Shown here: one piece after another, positions 1 through 5,626 of the stretch
Numbering within the stretch: the stretch's first letter is position 1
Layout: the number at the start of each line of letters is the position of its first letter
Source: Candidatus Poribacteria bacterium
GTDB lineage: Bacteria > Poribacteria > WGA-4E > WGA-3G
DNA length: 5,626 nucleotides
Assembly: GCA_028818995.1 (NCBI GenBank)
Contig: JAPPMR010000219.1
Span: forward strand, 3,382-9,007
Reading direction: 5' to 3'
Translations under genes and position numbers: made by a program
The notes under the pieces: model-generated
The model's database searches: none
Seen by the model: the letters and a program-made list of their open reading frames with translations, nothing else
What the model was told of the DNA's origin: nothing

Positions 1-2540
1 CAAGATACCGTTGGTGCGTGAAAACCGTAGTCCATCAAACGTTTGGCGACATCTGTAACTTCTATACCGGCAGTTTTCTTAAAATCGCGCAAATCAATAA
101 TACATTCATGTGCAACCAACCCATTTCTACCTGTATACAGGACAGGATAGTAGGATTCCAGCTGTTTTGCAATATAATTAGCATTAAGGATAGCAGTTTC
201 TGTTGCTGACTTAAGTCCCTTTGCTCCCATCATAGCAACATAAGCCCAAGAGATAGGCAGAATACCTGGACTTCCCCACGGTGCCGCGGATACAGGTCCA
301 ATTCCGTTTTTTCCTCCGACTGTGACAATCGGGTGGTTGGGTAGGAAATCGGTTAGATGTGCTTTCACACCAATTGGACCCATTCCTGGACCGCCGCCAC
401 CGTGTGGAATACAAAAAGTCTTATGTAAATTGAGATGACAAACATCCGCACCGAGATCTGCTGGATAACTTAGTCCGACAAGCGCATTGAGATTAGCGCC
501 ATCCATATACACCTGTCCACCATGTTCATGAATAATATCGCATATCTCACGAATCTTTTCTTCAAAAACACCATGTGTTGAAGGATAGGTCACCATCGCC
601 GCGGCGAGTTTTTCCTGATGAGTTTCAGCTTTCTCCCGTAGGTCGCCAAGGTCAATGTTACCTTCAGTGTCACATGCAACGACAACGACTTTCATACCTG
701 CCATAACAGCACTGGCAGGGTTCGTGCCGTGTGCAGATGTAGGAATTAAACAGACATCTCGATGTCCTTCGTTTCGGCTTTGATGGTATTTTCGGATAAC
801 TAACAGTCCGGCATATTCACCTTGCGAACCGGCATTCGGTTGCAGTGAAATTGCGCTGTAACCCGTTATTTCGGCTAACCACTTTTCCAATTGTTCAAAC
901 AAGATGTGGTAACCTTGCGCTTGTTCGCTTGGGACGAAAGGGTGTATCCCGACAAATTCTTGCCATGTGACAGGCACCATTTCTGTCGTAGCATTGAGTT
1001 TCATCGTGCAAGACCCCAACGGTATCATCGCGTTGACAAGGGACAAATCTTTTGCTTGTAGTCTATGGATATATCTGAGCATCTCCGTTTCGGAGTGATA
1101 ACTATTGAAAACGGGATGTGTGAGACATGCGGATTTTCGCTTCAATTCTGTGGGGATTTCAATAGAATTTGCCTCGTGATTACCGGTAGCGTTTATCGCA
1201 AAGAGTTGGAGCAGGTCGTCAACATCAGCATGTGTGGTAGTTTCATCAAGCGATATACCGATATGTTTTGAATCGATAGTGCGAAGATTGATTTGTCGCG
1301 CTTGGGCAGCAGAAAGCAATTCCTCAATTCCTTCTGCACCAACGTCAACACAAAGCGTATCAAAACAGGGTGCATCTCCTGTGTTGTAGCCAAGATTTTC
1401 AAGTTCAGCGCGTAGGTTGCAGGTAAACGCGTGAACGCGTTCGGCAATCAGTTTTAGCCCTTTAGGTCCGTGATAGACAGCATACATCCCTGCCATCACA
1501 GCAAGAAGCACCTGTGCTGTGCATATATTGCTTGTCGCTTTTTCACGGCGGATGTGTTGTTCGCGCGTTTGAAGTGCAAGTCGGATAGCAGGTTTGTCAT
1601 CTGCATCGTGAGAAACGCCAGCAATTCGACCAGGGATACTGCGTTTAAGTTCTTCATGTGTAGAGAGAAAACCAGCATGAGGACCACCATATCCAAGTGG
1701 AACACCGAACCGTTGCGAGTTGCCGATGGCAATGTCCGCGCCAAATTCGCCGGGAGGTTTCAAGAGCATGAGTGCTAATAGGTCTGTAGCAGCAACAAAT
1801 AATCCACCAGCGGCATGCACCTTTTCAGCAAATTGATGGTAATCATAAATAGCACCATCTGTGGCGGGATATTGCACGATGGCACCTAAGATCGGCGTGT
1901 CAAAATTGGCATCACGATGGTCACCGATTTGTAATTCAATGCCGAGGGGTTCAGCGCGTGTTTGTAGAACAGCGATTGTTTGTGGATGACAGGTTTCTGA
2001 CACAAAAAAGATACGACTGATCTCCTGCGGCACATTTGCAAAACACATTGTCATTGCTTCAGCGGCAGCCGTAGCCTCATCAAGAAGGGAGGCATTAGCA
2101 ACAGGGAGACCGGTTAAATCTATAACCATTGTTTGGAAGTTTAACAAAGCCTCCAAACGACCTTGTGAAATTTCGGCTTGATAAGGAGTGTATTGGGTAT
2201 ACCAACCGGGGTTTTCAAGGATATTTCTTTGAATGACAGGTGGCACAAAGCAGTTATAATATCCCATTCCGATATAGGAACGATATACCTTATTTTGAGA
2301 AGCGAGTTGTCTCAATGCATCAAGTGCTTCGTATTCTGAAAGACCTCCTGAACCTGTGATTTTCCCACAAATATCTAAACTGAGTGGTGATGATAGACGA
2401 ATATCTGCTGGCACAACGTCTTCAATGAAATCATCCATTGCAGCATAACCAAGTGATGCCAGCATCTGTTCAATGTCTTCGGAACGAGGTCCGATATGTC
2501 GAGCTGCGAAGGTGGAGGTTTGGTTTTCTTTATCAAGCAT
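1..2540 (-). CDS. gcvP: Glycine dehydrogenase (decarboxylating), P-protein of the glycine cleavage system; 3' end cut by window edge
   Basis: PLP-dependent P-protein of the cytoplasmic glycine cleavage system. It decarboxylates glycine and transfers the aminomethyl group to the lipoyl arm of GcvH, encoded just upstream. The frame is open from the ATG at 2540-2538 to base 1, giving 846 complete codons. The family is usually about 950 residues, so about 110 C-terminal residues are missing. Motifs seen in order: [17 protein letters not shown] near residue 10; [20 protein letters not shown] in the first third; GYGGPHAGF near 281; [19 protein letters not shown] near 324-343; [14 protein letters not shown] near 506; [10 protein letters not shown] near 600; and the PLP site [14 protein letters not shown], whose Schiff-base lysine is Lys707. 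Both halves (P1-like and P2-like) are fused in one chain, unlike the split GcvPA/GcvPB form. The ATG overlaps the gcvH stop by 8 bases and follows a GAGG site, so translational coupling is likely. No frameshift was seen. Confidence 0.98.
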   Translation of the reverse strand, partial: MLDKENQTSTFAARHIGPRSEDIEQMLASLGYAAMDDFIEDVVPADIRLSSPLSLDICGKITGSGGLSEYEALDALRQLASQNKVYRSYIGMGYYNCFVPPVIQRNILENPGWYTQYTPYQAEISQGRLEALLNFQTMVIDLTGLPVANASLLDEATAAAEAMTMCFANVPQEISRIFFVSETCHPQTIAVLQTRAEPLGIELQIGDHRDANFDTPILGAIVQYPATDGAIYDYHQFAEKVHAAGGLFVAATDLLALMLLKPPGEFGADIAIGNSQRFGVPLGYGGPHAGFLSTHEELKRSIPGRIAGVSHDADDKPAIRLALQTREQHIRREKATSNICTAQVLLAVMAGMYAVYHGPKGLKLIAERVHAFTCNLRAELENLGYNTGDAPCFDTLCVDVGAEGIEELLSAAQARQINLRTIDSKHIGISLDETTTHADVDDLLQLFAINATGNHEANSIEIPTELKRKSACLTHPVFNSYHSETEMLRYIHRLQAKDLSLVNAMIPLGSCTMKLNATTEMVPVTWQEFVGIHPFVPSEQAQGYHILFEQLEKWLAEITGYSAISLQPNAGSQGEYAGLLVIRKYHQSRNEGHRDVCLIPTSAHGTNPASAVMAGMKVVVVACDTEGNIDLGDLREKAETHQEKLAAAMVTYPSTHGVFEEKIREICDIIHEHGGQVYMDGANLNALVGLSYPADLGADVCHLNLHKTFCIPHGGGGPGMGPIGVKAHLTDFLPNHPIVTVGGKNGIGPVSAAPWGSPGILPISWAYVAMMGAKGLKSATETAILNANYIAKQLESYYPVLYTGRNGLVAHECIIDLRDFKKTAGIEVTDVAKRLMDYGFHAPTVS

Positions 2541-2919
2541 GCTCCGCCTCAATATGTGCTTGATAACCATCGGCATCAAGAAGTGCGTCAAGTTCGCTGG
2601 GATTGGTCATCTTGATTTTGAGAAACCATCCGTCATCATAAGGAGATTCGTTGACCTGTTCGGGAGCATCAAGGAGTGTTTCGTTTATCTCAATGACTTC
2701 TCCACTGATAGGGGCGTAGAGATCAAATGCAGCTTTAACAGATTCGATCACACCGAATTCTGTTTTATGCGTCAATTGAGTACCTACTTCCGGTAATTCG
2801 ACGTAGACAATATCTTGAATTTCGGATTGGGCATAGTCTGTAATGCCAATAGTGGCAATGTCATTTTCTGGTTTTACCCATTCATGGCTTTCATTATATT
2901 TTAAATTATCTGGAATCAT
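2533..2919 (-). CDS. gcvH: Glycine cleavage system H protein (lipoyl carrier)
   Basis: Small cytoplasmic carrier whose lipoylated lysine shuttles the aminomethyl intermediate from GcvP to the T-protein and is re-oxidised by the L-protein (dihydrolipoamide dehydrogenase). The 128-residue product has the normal family length. It opens with the typical [12 protein letters not shown] segment, followed by [23 protein letters not shown]. The lipoylation site is [20 protein letters not shown], with the acceptor lysine at Lys62. The C-terminal part holds the usual [15 protein letters not shown]. The start at 2919 is supported by GAAGGA seven bases upstream and by alignment of the N-terminus with the family. 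gcvP begins inside its last codons. gcvT, often the first gene of such operons, is not immediately upstream; a serine protease gene lies there instead, 91 bases away. Confidence 0.98.
   Translation of the reverse strand: MIPDNLKYNESHEWVKPENDIATIGITDYAQSEIQDIVYVELPEVGTQLTHKTEFGVIESVKAAFDLYAPISGEVIEINETLLDAPEQVNESPYDDGWFLKIKMTNPSELDALLDADGYQAHIEAEHA
2541..2550 (-). promoter_or_regulatory. Ribosome binding site of gcvP inside gcvH
   Basis: On the minus strand GAGG at 2550-2547 sits six bases before the gcvP ATG at 2540, within the last codons of gcvH. It supports this start and fits re-initiation or coupled translation across the 8-base overlap. Confidence 0.6.
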
Positions 2920-3010
2920 TTAATTTTCCTTCAAGTATGTTTTTGACAAATAGGTGTAAACAATAACTTCAGAATTCATTGTAAGTACCGACATCTTCAC
3001 AAGATGCATC
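2920..3010 (-). other. 91-base intergenic region between the protease gene and gcvH
   Basis: This short, AT-rich spacer must hold any promoter dedicated to gcvHP. I looked for sigma70-type boxes on the minus strand. TACAAT at about 2983-2978 resembles a -10 box, but its best upstream -35 candidate (TTGTGA) is only 13 bases away. TTGTTT with CATACT has better spacing but would put the transcript start almost on the ribosome binding site. No convincing promoter, glycine riboswitch or GC-rich hairpin with a T-run was found. The region does contain the gcvH ribosome binding site and part of a small palindromic element. gcvHP may be read from its own weak promoter or from upstream. Confidence 0.5.
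2927..2932 (-). promoter_or_regulatory. Ribosome binding site of gcvH
   Basis: GAAGGA on the minus strand, seven bases upstream of the gcvH ATG at 2919. It is a good Shine-Dalgarno match at normal spacing and fixes the start codon. Confidence 0.75.
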
Positions 3011-3012
3011 TT
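2992..3012. repeat. Small inverted-repeat / palindromic element at the end of the protease gene
   Basis: On the plus strand CATCTT (2992-2997), a three-base spacer CAC and AAGATG (3001-3006) form a 6-bp stem. AAGATG then joins directly to a second CATCTT (3007-3012), so 3001-3012 is a perfect 12-base palindrome. The element overlaps two bases of the protease stop codon. It lacks a GC-rich stem and a T-run on the minus strand, so it is not a convincing intrinsic terminator. It could be an operator-like site, a weak RNA hairpin, or chance. Confidence 0.4.
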
Positions 3013-4021
3013 ATTCAACTACTGTCCGTTTTATCGTCCTTTCAATTATCTTACCATCCTCACGTGACAGTATAACTACTGTGCCATCCTCATGTGTCTG
3101 TACCTCAATTATCGTTTTTATTTCCTCAAGTTTTTTGTGAATTTCAAGATCATCGGGGTTTAATTTCAATGCTTGATTATAATCATCTGTAGCACCTTGG
3201 CGATCATTGAGCATCAATTTCGATTTTGCCCTAAACTTATAAATTTCCGCATTGTCAGGATTATGTTCGATCGCTTGGTCAAAATCGTCTATTGCGCCTT
3301 TAGTGTTCCCATCATAAAATTTATTCTTACCCTTCGAAAAGTAGAAAAAGGCACGAACAACTTTTCGCTTCCGCCACTCTCCGAGAGGTTCCATTGATGT
3401 AGAACTTTCAAGTAATGCTTTTATTGCGTTTGAAGGTCTGGCATCGTAACCATGTCCCACGTGGATTCCAATGGCTTCACCTTTGCTGTTTAACATTGGA
3501 CTACCACTGTTGCCCGGATACGCTTCAACTGTTGTCTTCAACCATTTGTCGCTACTGCGTATATCATTCAAAACTCCATCTACAACCTTGTACTCACTTA
3601 AATTAGGGTATCCCGCAAGGAAGACGGTCTCACCGATCTGAAGTTTATCAATGTCAGCTAAAGGTAGTGGGACACCTTCACCTTTTATTTTTAGGATAGC
3701 AATATCACTTTTAGCATCAAAAGCCACAACACCTTCCACTAACCAGATTGTTTCTTTATGACTTAATTTAGCGGTAATCGGTCCGATTATAGTTCCTGCA
3801 GCAACGTGAAAATTTGTTGCGATCTTATCTGATGCTACAAAGAATCCCGTGCCGCCACTGGGAAATCCGACTAATCGGACTGTAGATTCTTTTGCCTTAT
3901 CAGATATAAAGCCAATTTTCGTTGACACATCAGGTTTTTCGGAGACAACTTGTGCACATGAAAGTGAAAAAAATAACCCTAAAATCAAGAAACTGAATAA
4001 AATTTTTGTGCTATGTCTCAT
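3011..4021 (-). CDS. Exported trypsin/HtrA-like serine protease with two C-terminal TPR repeats
   Basis: Predicted envelope or periplasmic chymotrypsin-fold serine peptidase of 336 residues. A basic start and hydrophobic core (residues 7-20) form a signal peptide ending SLSCAQ. Cys22 could be a lipidation site, though position -3 is Ser rather than the usual Leu/Val/Ile; alternatively signal peptidase I could cut after Ala23. Residues about 40-205 form the protease domain, with the triad visible as His72 (TNFHVAA), Asp106 (KSDIAIL) and Ser172 (PGNSGSPM). No PDZ domain follows. Instead there are two TPRs at about 224-257 and 258-291 (GAIDDFDQAIEHNPDN and GATDDYNQALKLNPDD), then a charged, probably beta-rich tail at 304-336. 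Its ATG overlaps the stop of the upstream TPR gene (ATGA) and has a strong GGAGGT site, so the two are co-translated. The substrate is unknown; the TPRs suggest partner binding. The family assignment is firm and the role is inferred. Confidence 0.93.
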   Translation of the reverse strand: MRHSTKILFSFLILGLFFSLSCAQVVSEKPDVSTKIGFISDKAKESTVRLVGFPSGGTGFFVASDKIATNFHVAAGTIIGPITAKLSHKETIWLVEGVVAFDAKSDIAILKIKGEGVPLPLADIDKLQIGETVFLAGYPNLSEYKVVDGVLNDIRSSDKWLKTTVEAYPGNSGSPMLNSKGEAIGIHVGHGYDARPSNAIKALLESSTSMEPLGEWRKRKVVRAFFYFSKGKNKFYDGNTKGAIDDFDQAIEHNPDNAEIYKFRAKSKLMLNDRQGATDDYNQALKLNPDDLEIHKKLEEIKTIIEVQTHEDGTVVILSREDGKIIERTIKRTVVE

Positions 4022-5626
4022 TTTCCCACCTCCGGGTCTAACTCTTTTGCCTTTTCAAAGTCAGATTTCGCTGCTTCATGCTGCCCGAGTGCTTCCTTTG
4101 CAAGCCCGCGATTGTGGTATGCCTTAGCGAATTTCGGATTAAGTTCAATTACCTTATCGTAATCAGCAATCGCACCATCATAGTCCTTGAGAGCAGCCTT
4201 TGTTAGCCCACGAGCATTGTAGATATAAGCTTGTTCAGGTTTTAGTTTGATAGCCTGATTATAATCTTCAATTGCCGCAGCATAGTCACCGAATTTGTGC
4301 TGGACATCACCACGGCCTTTATATGCTAAGGAAGTTTTAAATGGGTCATCAGAACTAACTTTTATTGCTTGATTGTAATCATCTATTGCACCGACATAGT
4401 CGTCCATGTCAACTTTTATCCGCCCACGATTCCCATAAGCGTAAGGGTCGTCGGGTTTTAGTTTTATGGCTTGTGTAAAATCCTCTATCGCACCCGCATG
4501 ATTTCCAACTTTAATCTTTGCAAACCCACGACTGTTTATTATGTAGTAAGTAAAATCGGGTTTTAGTTTTATAGCCTGATTATAGTCTTCTATCGCACCC
4601 GCATAGTCACCAAGTTTTTGCTTTGTATCTCCGCGTTTCATGTAAGCATAAGCATTAGGTTTTAGTTTTATAGCCTGATTATAGTCTTCTATCGCACCCG
4701 CATGATCACCAAGTTGATCCTTTGCATGCCCGCGATCGTTGTAAGCAAAAGAATCGTCAGGTTTTAATTTAATGGCTTGATTATAGTCCTCAATTGCACC
4801 CGTATAGTCACCAAGAATTTCTCTTACGGACGCTCGATTATTGTATACATAAGCATCATTAGGTTTTAGTTTGATCGCTTGTGTAAAATCATCTACCGCA
4901 CCCGCATGATCATCAAGTTTACGCTTTGCATGCCCGCGCTGGTTATATGCATTAGCGTCGTCAGGTTTTAGTTTGATCGCGTGCGTATAGTCCTCTACTG
5001 CTCCGATATGGTCGTCAAGTGCCTCCTTTGCATTAGCACGATTTTTATATCCGTAGGCATCATTAGGCTTTAGTTTTATTGCGCGTGTAAAATCTTTTAT
5101 CGCACCTGCATGATCATCAAGATCGCGCTTTGCCCAACCACGATTGTTGTATCCATAAGCATCATTAGGTTTTAGTATGATTGCGCGTGTAAAATCTTCT
5201 ATTGCACCTGTCCGATCACCAATATGTTTTTTCACCCAACCGCGCTCGTTGTATGCATTAACGTCATTAGGTTTGAGTTGGATGGCCTGATTATAGTCTT
5301 CTATCGCACCCGCGTGATCGCCAACGGATTTTTTCATGCGTGCGAACTCTTTATACCTATTGGCATCGTCAGGTTTGAGTTGGATCGCATCAGATTTGAG
5401 TTGAAGAGCTTGTGAGTAGTCTGCTATTTTCCCAGCTTTATCTCCAAGTTTGTCCTTTGCGTCTCCACGTTTTGTGTAGGCGTCAGCATCATCGGGTTTT
5501 AGTTTTATTGCTTGCGTCCAATCTTCTATTGCACCCGCCTGATCGCCAACAGATTCTTTCATCCGAGCAAGCTCTTTATACCTATTGGCATCGTCAGGTT
5601 TGAGTTGGATCGCATCAGATTTGAGT
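4018..5626 (-). CDS. TPR-array protein, 5' end beyond the window
   Basis: The frame is open from the right edge to the TGA at 4020-4018, giving 535 visible residues. The first ATG (5562) lies inside a repeat, so the true start is outside the window. The visible part is fifteen complete tetratricopeptide repeats plus part of one more. The consensus is roughly AYxYNxRGxAKxxLGDxAGAIEDYxQAIKLKPDD, a Tyr-rich bacterial TPR. Most repeats are 34 residues. The second visible repeat is 41, the ninth 33, the eleventh 35, the twelfth 38, and the last 36 including the C-terminal tail. The last three repeats have drifted most (KVIELNPKF, AKELDPEVGK). Such arrays form a superhelical scaffold for protein binding; no catalytic residues are seen. 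Any signal peptide, membrane anchor or N-terminal domain would lie off the window. Coupling to an exported protease with the same repeat type suggests a shared envelope role, but this is inference. Confidence 0.93.
   Translation of the reverse strand, partial: LKSDAIQLKPDDANRYKELARMKESVGDQAGAIEDWTQAIKLKPDDADAYTKRGDAKDKLGDKAGKIADYSQALQLKSDAIQLKPDDANRYKEFARMKKSVGDHAGAIEDYNQAIQLKPNDVNAYNERGWVKKHIGDRTGAIEDFTRAIILKPNDAYGYNNRGWAKRDLDDHAGAIKDFTRAIKLKPNDAYGYKNRANAKEALDDHIGAVEDYTHAIKLKPDDANAYNQRGHAKRKLDDHAGAVDDFTQAIKLKPNDAYVYNNRASVREILGDYTGAIEDYNQAIKLKPDDSFAYNDRGHAKDQLGDHAGAIEDYNQAIKLKPNAYAYMKRGDTKQKLGDYAGAIEDYNQAIKLKPDFTYYIINSRGFAKIKVGNHAGAIEDFTQAIKLKPDDPYAYGNRGRIKVDMDDYVGAIDDYNQAIKVSSDDPFKTSLAYKGRGDVQHKFGDYAAAIEDYNQAIKLKPEQAYIYNARGLTKAALKDYDGAIADYDKVIELNPKFAKAYHNRGLAKEALGQHEAAKSDFEKAKELDPEVGK
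4022..4033 (-). promoter_or_regulatory. Strong ribosome binding site of the protease gene inside the TPR gene
   Basis: GGAGGT on the minus strand (4033-4028) lies six bases before the ATG at 4021, embedded in the last codons of the TPR gene (Pro-Glu-Val-Gly-Lys-stop). It is the best Shine-Dalgarno match in the window. It supports the chosen start and suggests the protease is made efficiently as well as by coupling. Confidence 0.8.
4559..4604. repeat. 46-base exact direct repeat, copy 1 (partner 4658-4703)
   Basis: Identical to 4658-4703, with an offset of 99 bp rather than the usual 102. It covers the AGAIEDYNQAIKLKP part of neighbouring TPR units. The 99-bp offset reflects loss of one codon in the intervening unit (LKPN-AYAY in place of LKPND-AYAY). 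Confidence 0.85.
4658..4703. repeat. 46-base exact direct repeat, copy 2 (partner 4559-4604)
   Basis: Second copy of the 46-base identical core, in the 33-residue TPR unit (4752-4654). Identity at synonymous positions points to recent duplication or gene conversion between adjacent units rather than selection on protein sequence alone. Confidence 0.85.
5347..5401. repeat. 55-base exact direct repeat, copy 1 (partner 5572-5626)
   Basis: This stretch is identical to 5572-5626, 225 bp away (75 codons). On the minus strand it encodes LKSDAIQLKPDDANRYKE, including a 7-residue insertion in a TPR. The partner copy is cut by the window edge, so the repeat may be longer. Confidence 0.9.
5572..5626. 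repeat. 55-base exact direct repeat, copy 2 (partner 5347-5401), reaching the window edge
   Basis: Exact copy of 5347-5401. It shows that the TPR unit starting outside the window carries the same LKSDAIQ insertion as the second visible unit, so a two-repeat block of 75 residues was duplicated as one piece. Confidence 0.9.

Larger units (their letters stand above)
4021..5589 (-). repeat. Tandem array of fifteen TPR-coding units, mostly 102 bp
   Basis: Units on the minus strand begin near 5589, 5487, 5364, 5262, 5160, 5058, 4956, 4854, 4752, 4653, 4551, 4446, 4332, 4230 and 4128. The usual period is 102 bp, with units of 123, 99, 105 and 114 bp where residues were gained or lost. The conserved core encodes GAIEDYNQAIKLKPDD. 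DNA similarity is high in the middle units and falls in the last three, as expected for an array that expands or converts internally while its end decays. All visible length changes are multiples of three and keep the frame. Confidence 0.9.

Noticed and set aside
1065..1778. Open frames on both strands (such as 1065-1271 and 1470-1778 on plus, 1193-1447 and 1496-1744 on minus)
   Set aside because: They lie inside gcvP, which translates without interruption in its own frame with conserved family motifs. The alternative products resemble no family I recognise.
2473..2796. Plus-strand open frame of 107 codons
   Set aside because: It is antisense to gcvH and the start of gcvP, both certain, and shows no recognisable protein features.
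2943..2971. TTGACA on the plus strand as a promoter -35 box
   Set aside because: No -10-like box follows at 16-18 bases, and a plus-strand transcript would run antisense to the protease gene.
2992..3006. Intrinsic terminator after the protease gene
   Set aside because: The stem is six AT-rich base pairs and no T-run follows on the minus strand.
2920..3010. Glycine riboswitch ahead of gcvH
   Set aside because: The leader is only 91 bases and I could not see the conserved cores or paired stems of the glycine aptamer.
3173..4127. Plus-strand open frames over the protease gene
   Set aside because: They are antisense to a gene with an intact catalytic triad and signal peptide. The translations look like reverse-complement shadows.
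5560..5562. ATG at 5562 as the start of the TPR protein
   Set aside because: The same frame stays open to the window edge and encodes more TPR sequence (LKSDAIQLKPDDANRYKELAR), so this methionine is internal.
4018..5626. CRISPR or mobile-element repeats
   Set aside because: The periodicity is about 102 bp with no spacers, stays in frame and encodes TPRs; it is a protein-coding tandem repeat.

Overview
All four genes in this window lie on the minus strand, so they read from high to low coordinates. They look bacterial: Shine-Dalgarno sites, short gene overlaps, a single-chain glycine decarboxylase and a secreted trypsin-like protease. Base composition is moderate to slightly AT-leaning. Large low-complexity TPR arrays beside trypsin-like proteases are common in Candidatus Poribacteria, Planctomycetes and cyanobacteria. 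I lean weakly toward a Poribacteria-like uncultivated bacterium, but no marker gene here settles it.

Layout, in order of transcription. (1) 5626-4018: the 3' part of a gene for a protein made almost wholly of TPRs. Fifteen complete repeats are visible and the array runs off the right edge. (2) 4021-3011: a secreted or lipid-anchored trypsin/HtrA-like serine protease with two TPRs after the catalytic domain. It is joined to gene 1 by a 4-base ATGA stop/start overlap. (3) 3010-2920: a 91-base intergenic stretch with a small palindromic element and the gcvH ribosome binding site. (4) 2919-2533: gcvH, the lipoyl carrier protein of the glycine cleavage system. (5) 2540-1: gcvP, the PLP-dependent glycine dehydrogenase, overlapping gcvH by 8 bases and cut by the left edge with roughly 110 C-terminal residues missing.

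The genes form two functional pairs. GcvH and GcvP are direct partners: GcvP decarboxylates glycine and passes the aminomethyl group to the lipoyl lysine of GcvH. The TPR protein and the protease are translationally coupled and share the same type of repeat, which suggests they work together in the cell envelope. That link is inferred; no known system with exactly this composition is recognised. No terminator separates the two pairs, so read-through into gcvHP is possible.

The glycine cleavage genes are ordinary. The less ordinary part is the TPR array, with DNA-level repeat homogeneity, a 7-residue insertion that recurs in a 225-bp higher-order unit, and its coupling to a TPR-bearing protease. 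No RNA gene, mobile element or CRISPR array was found.
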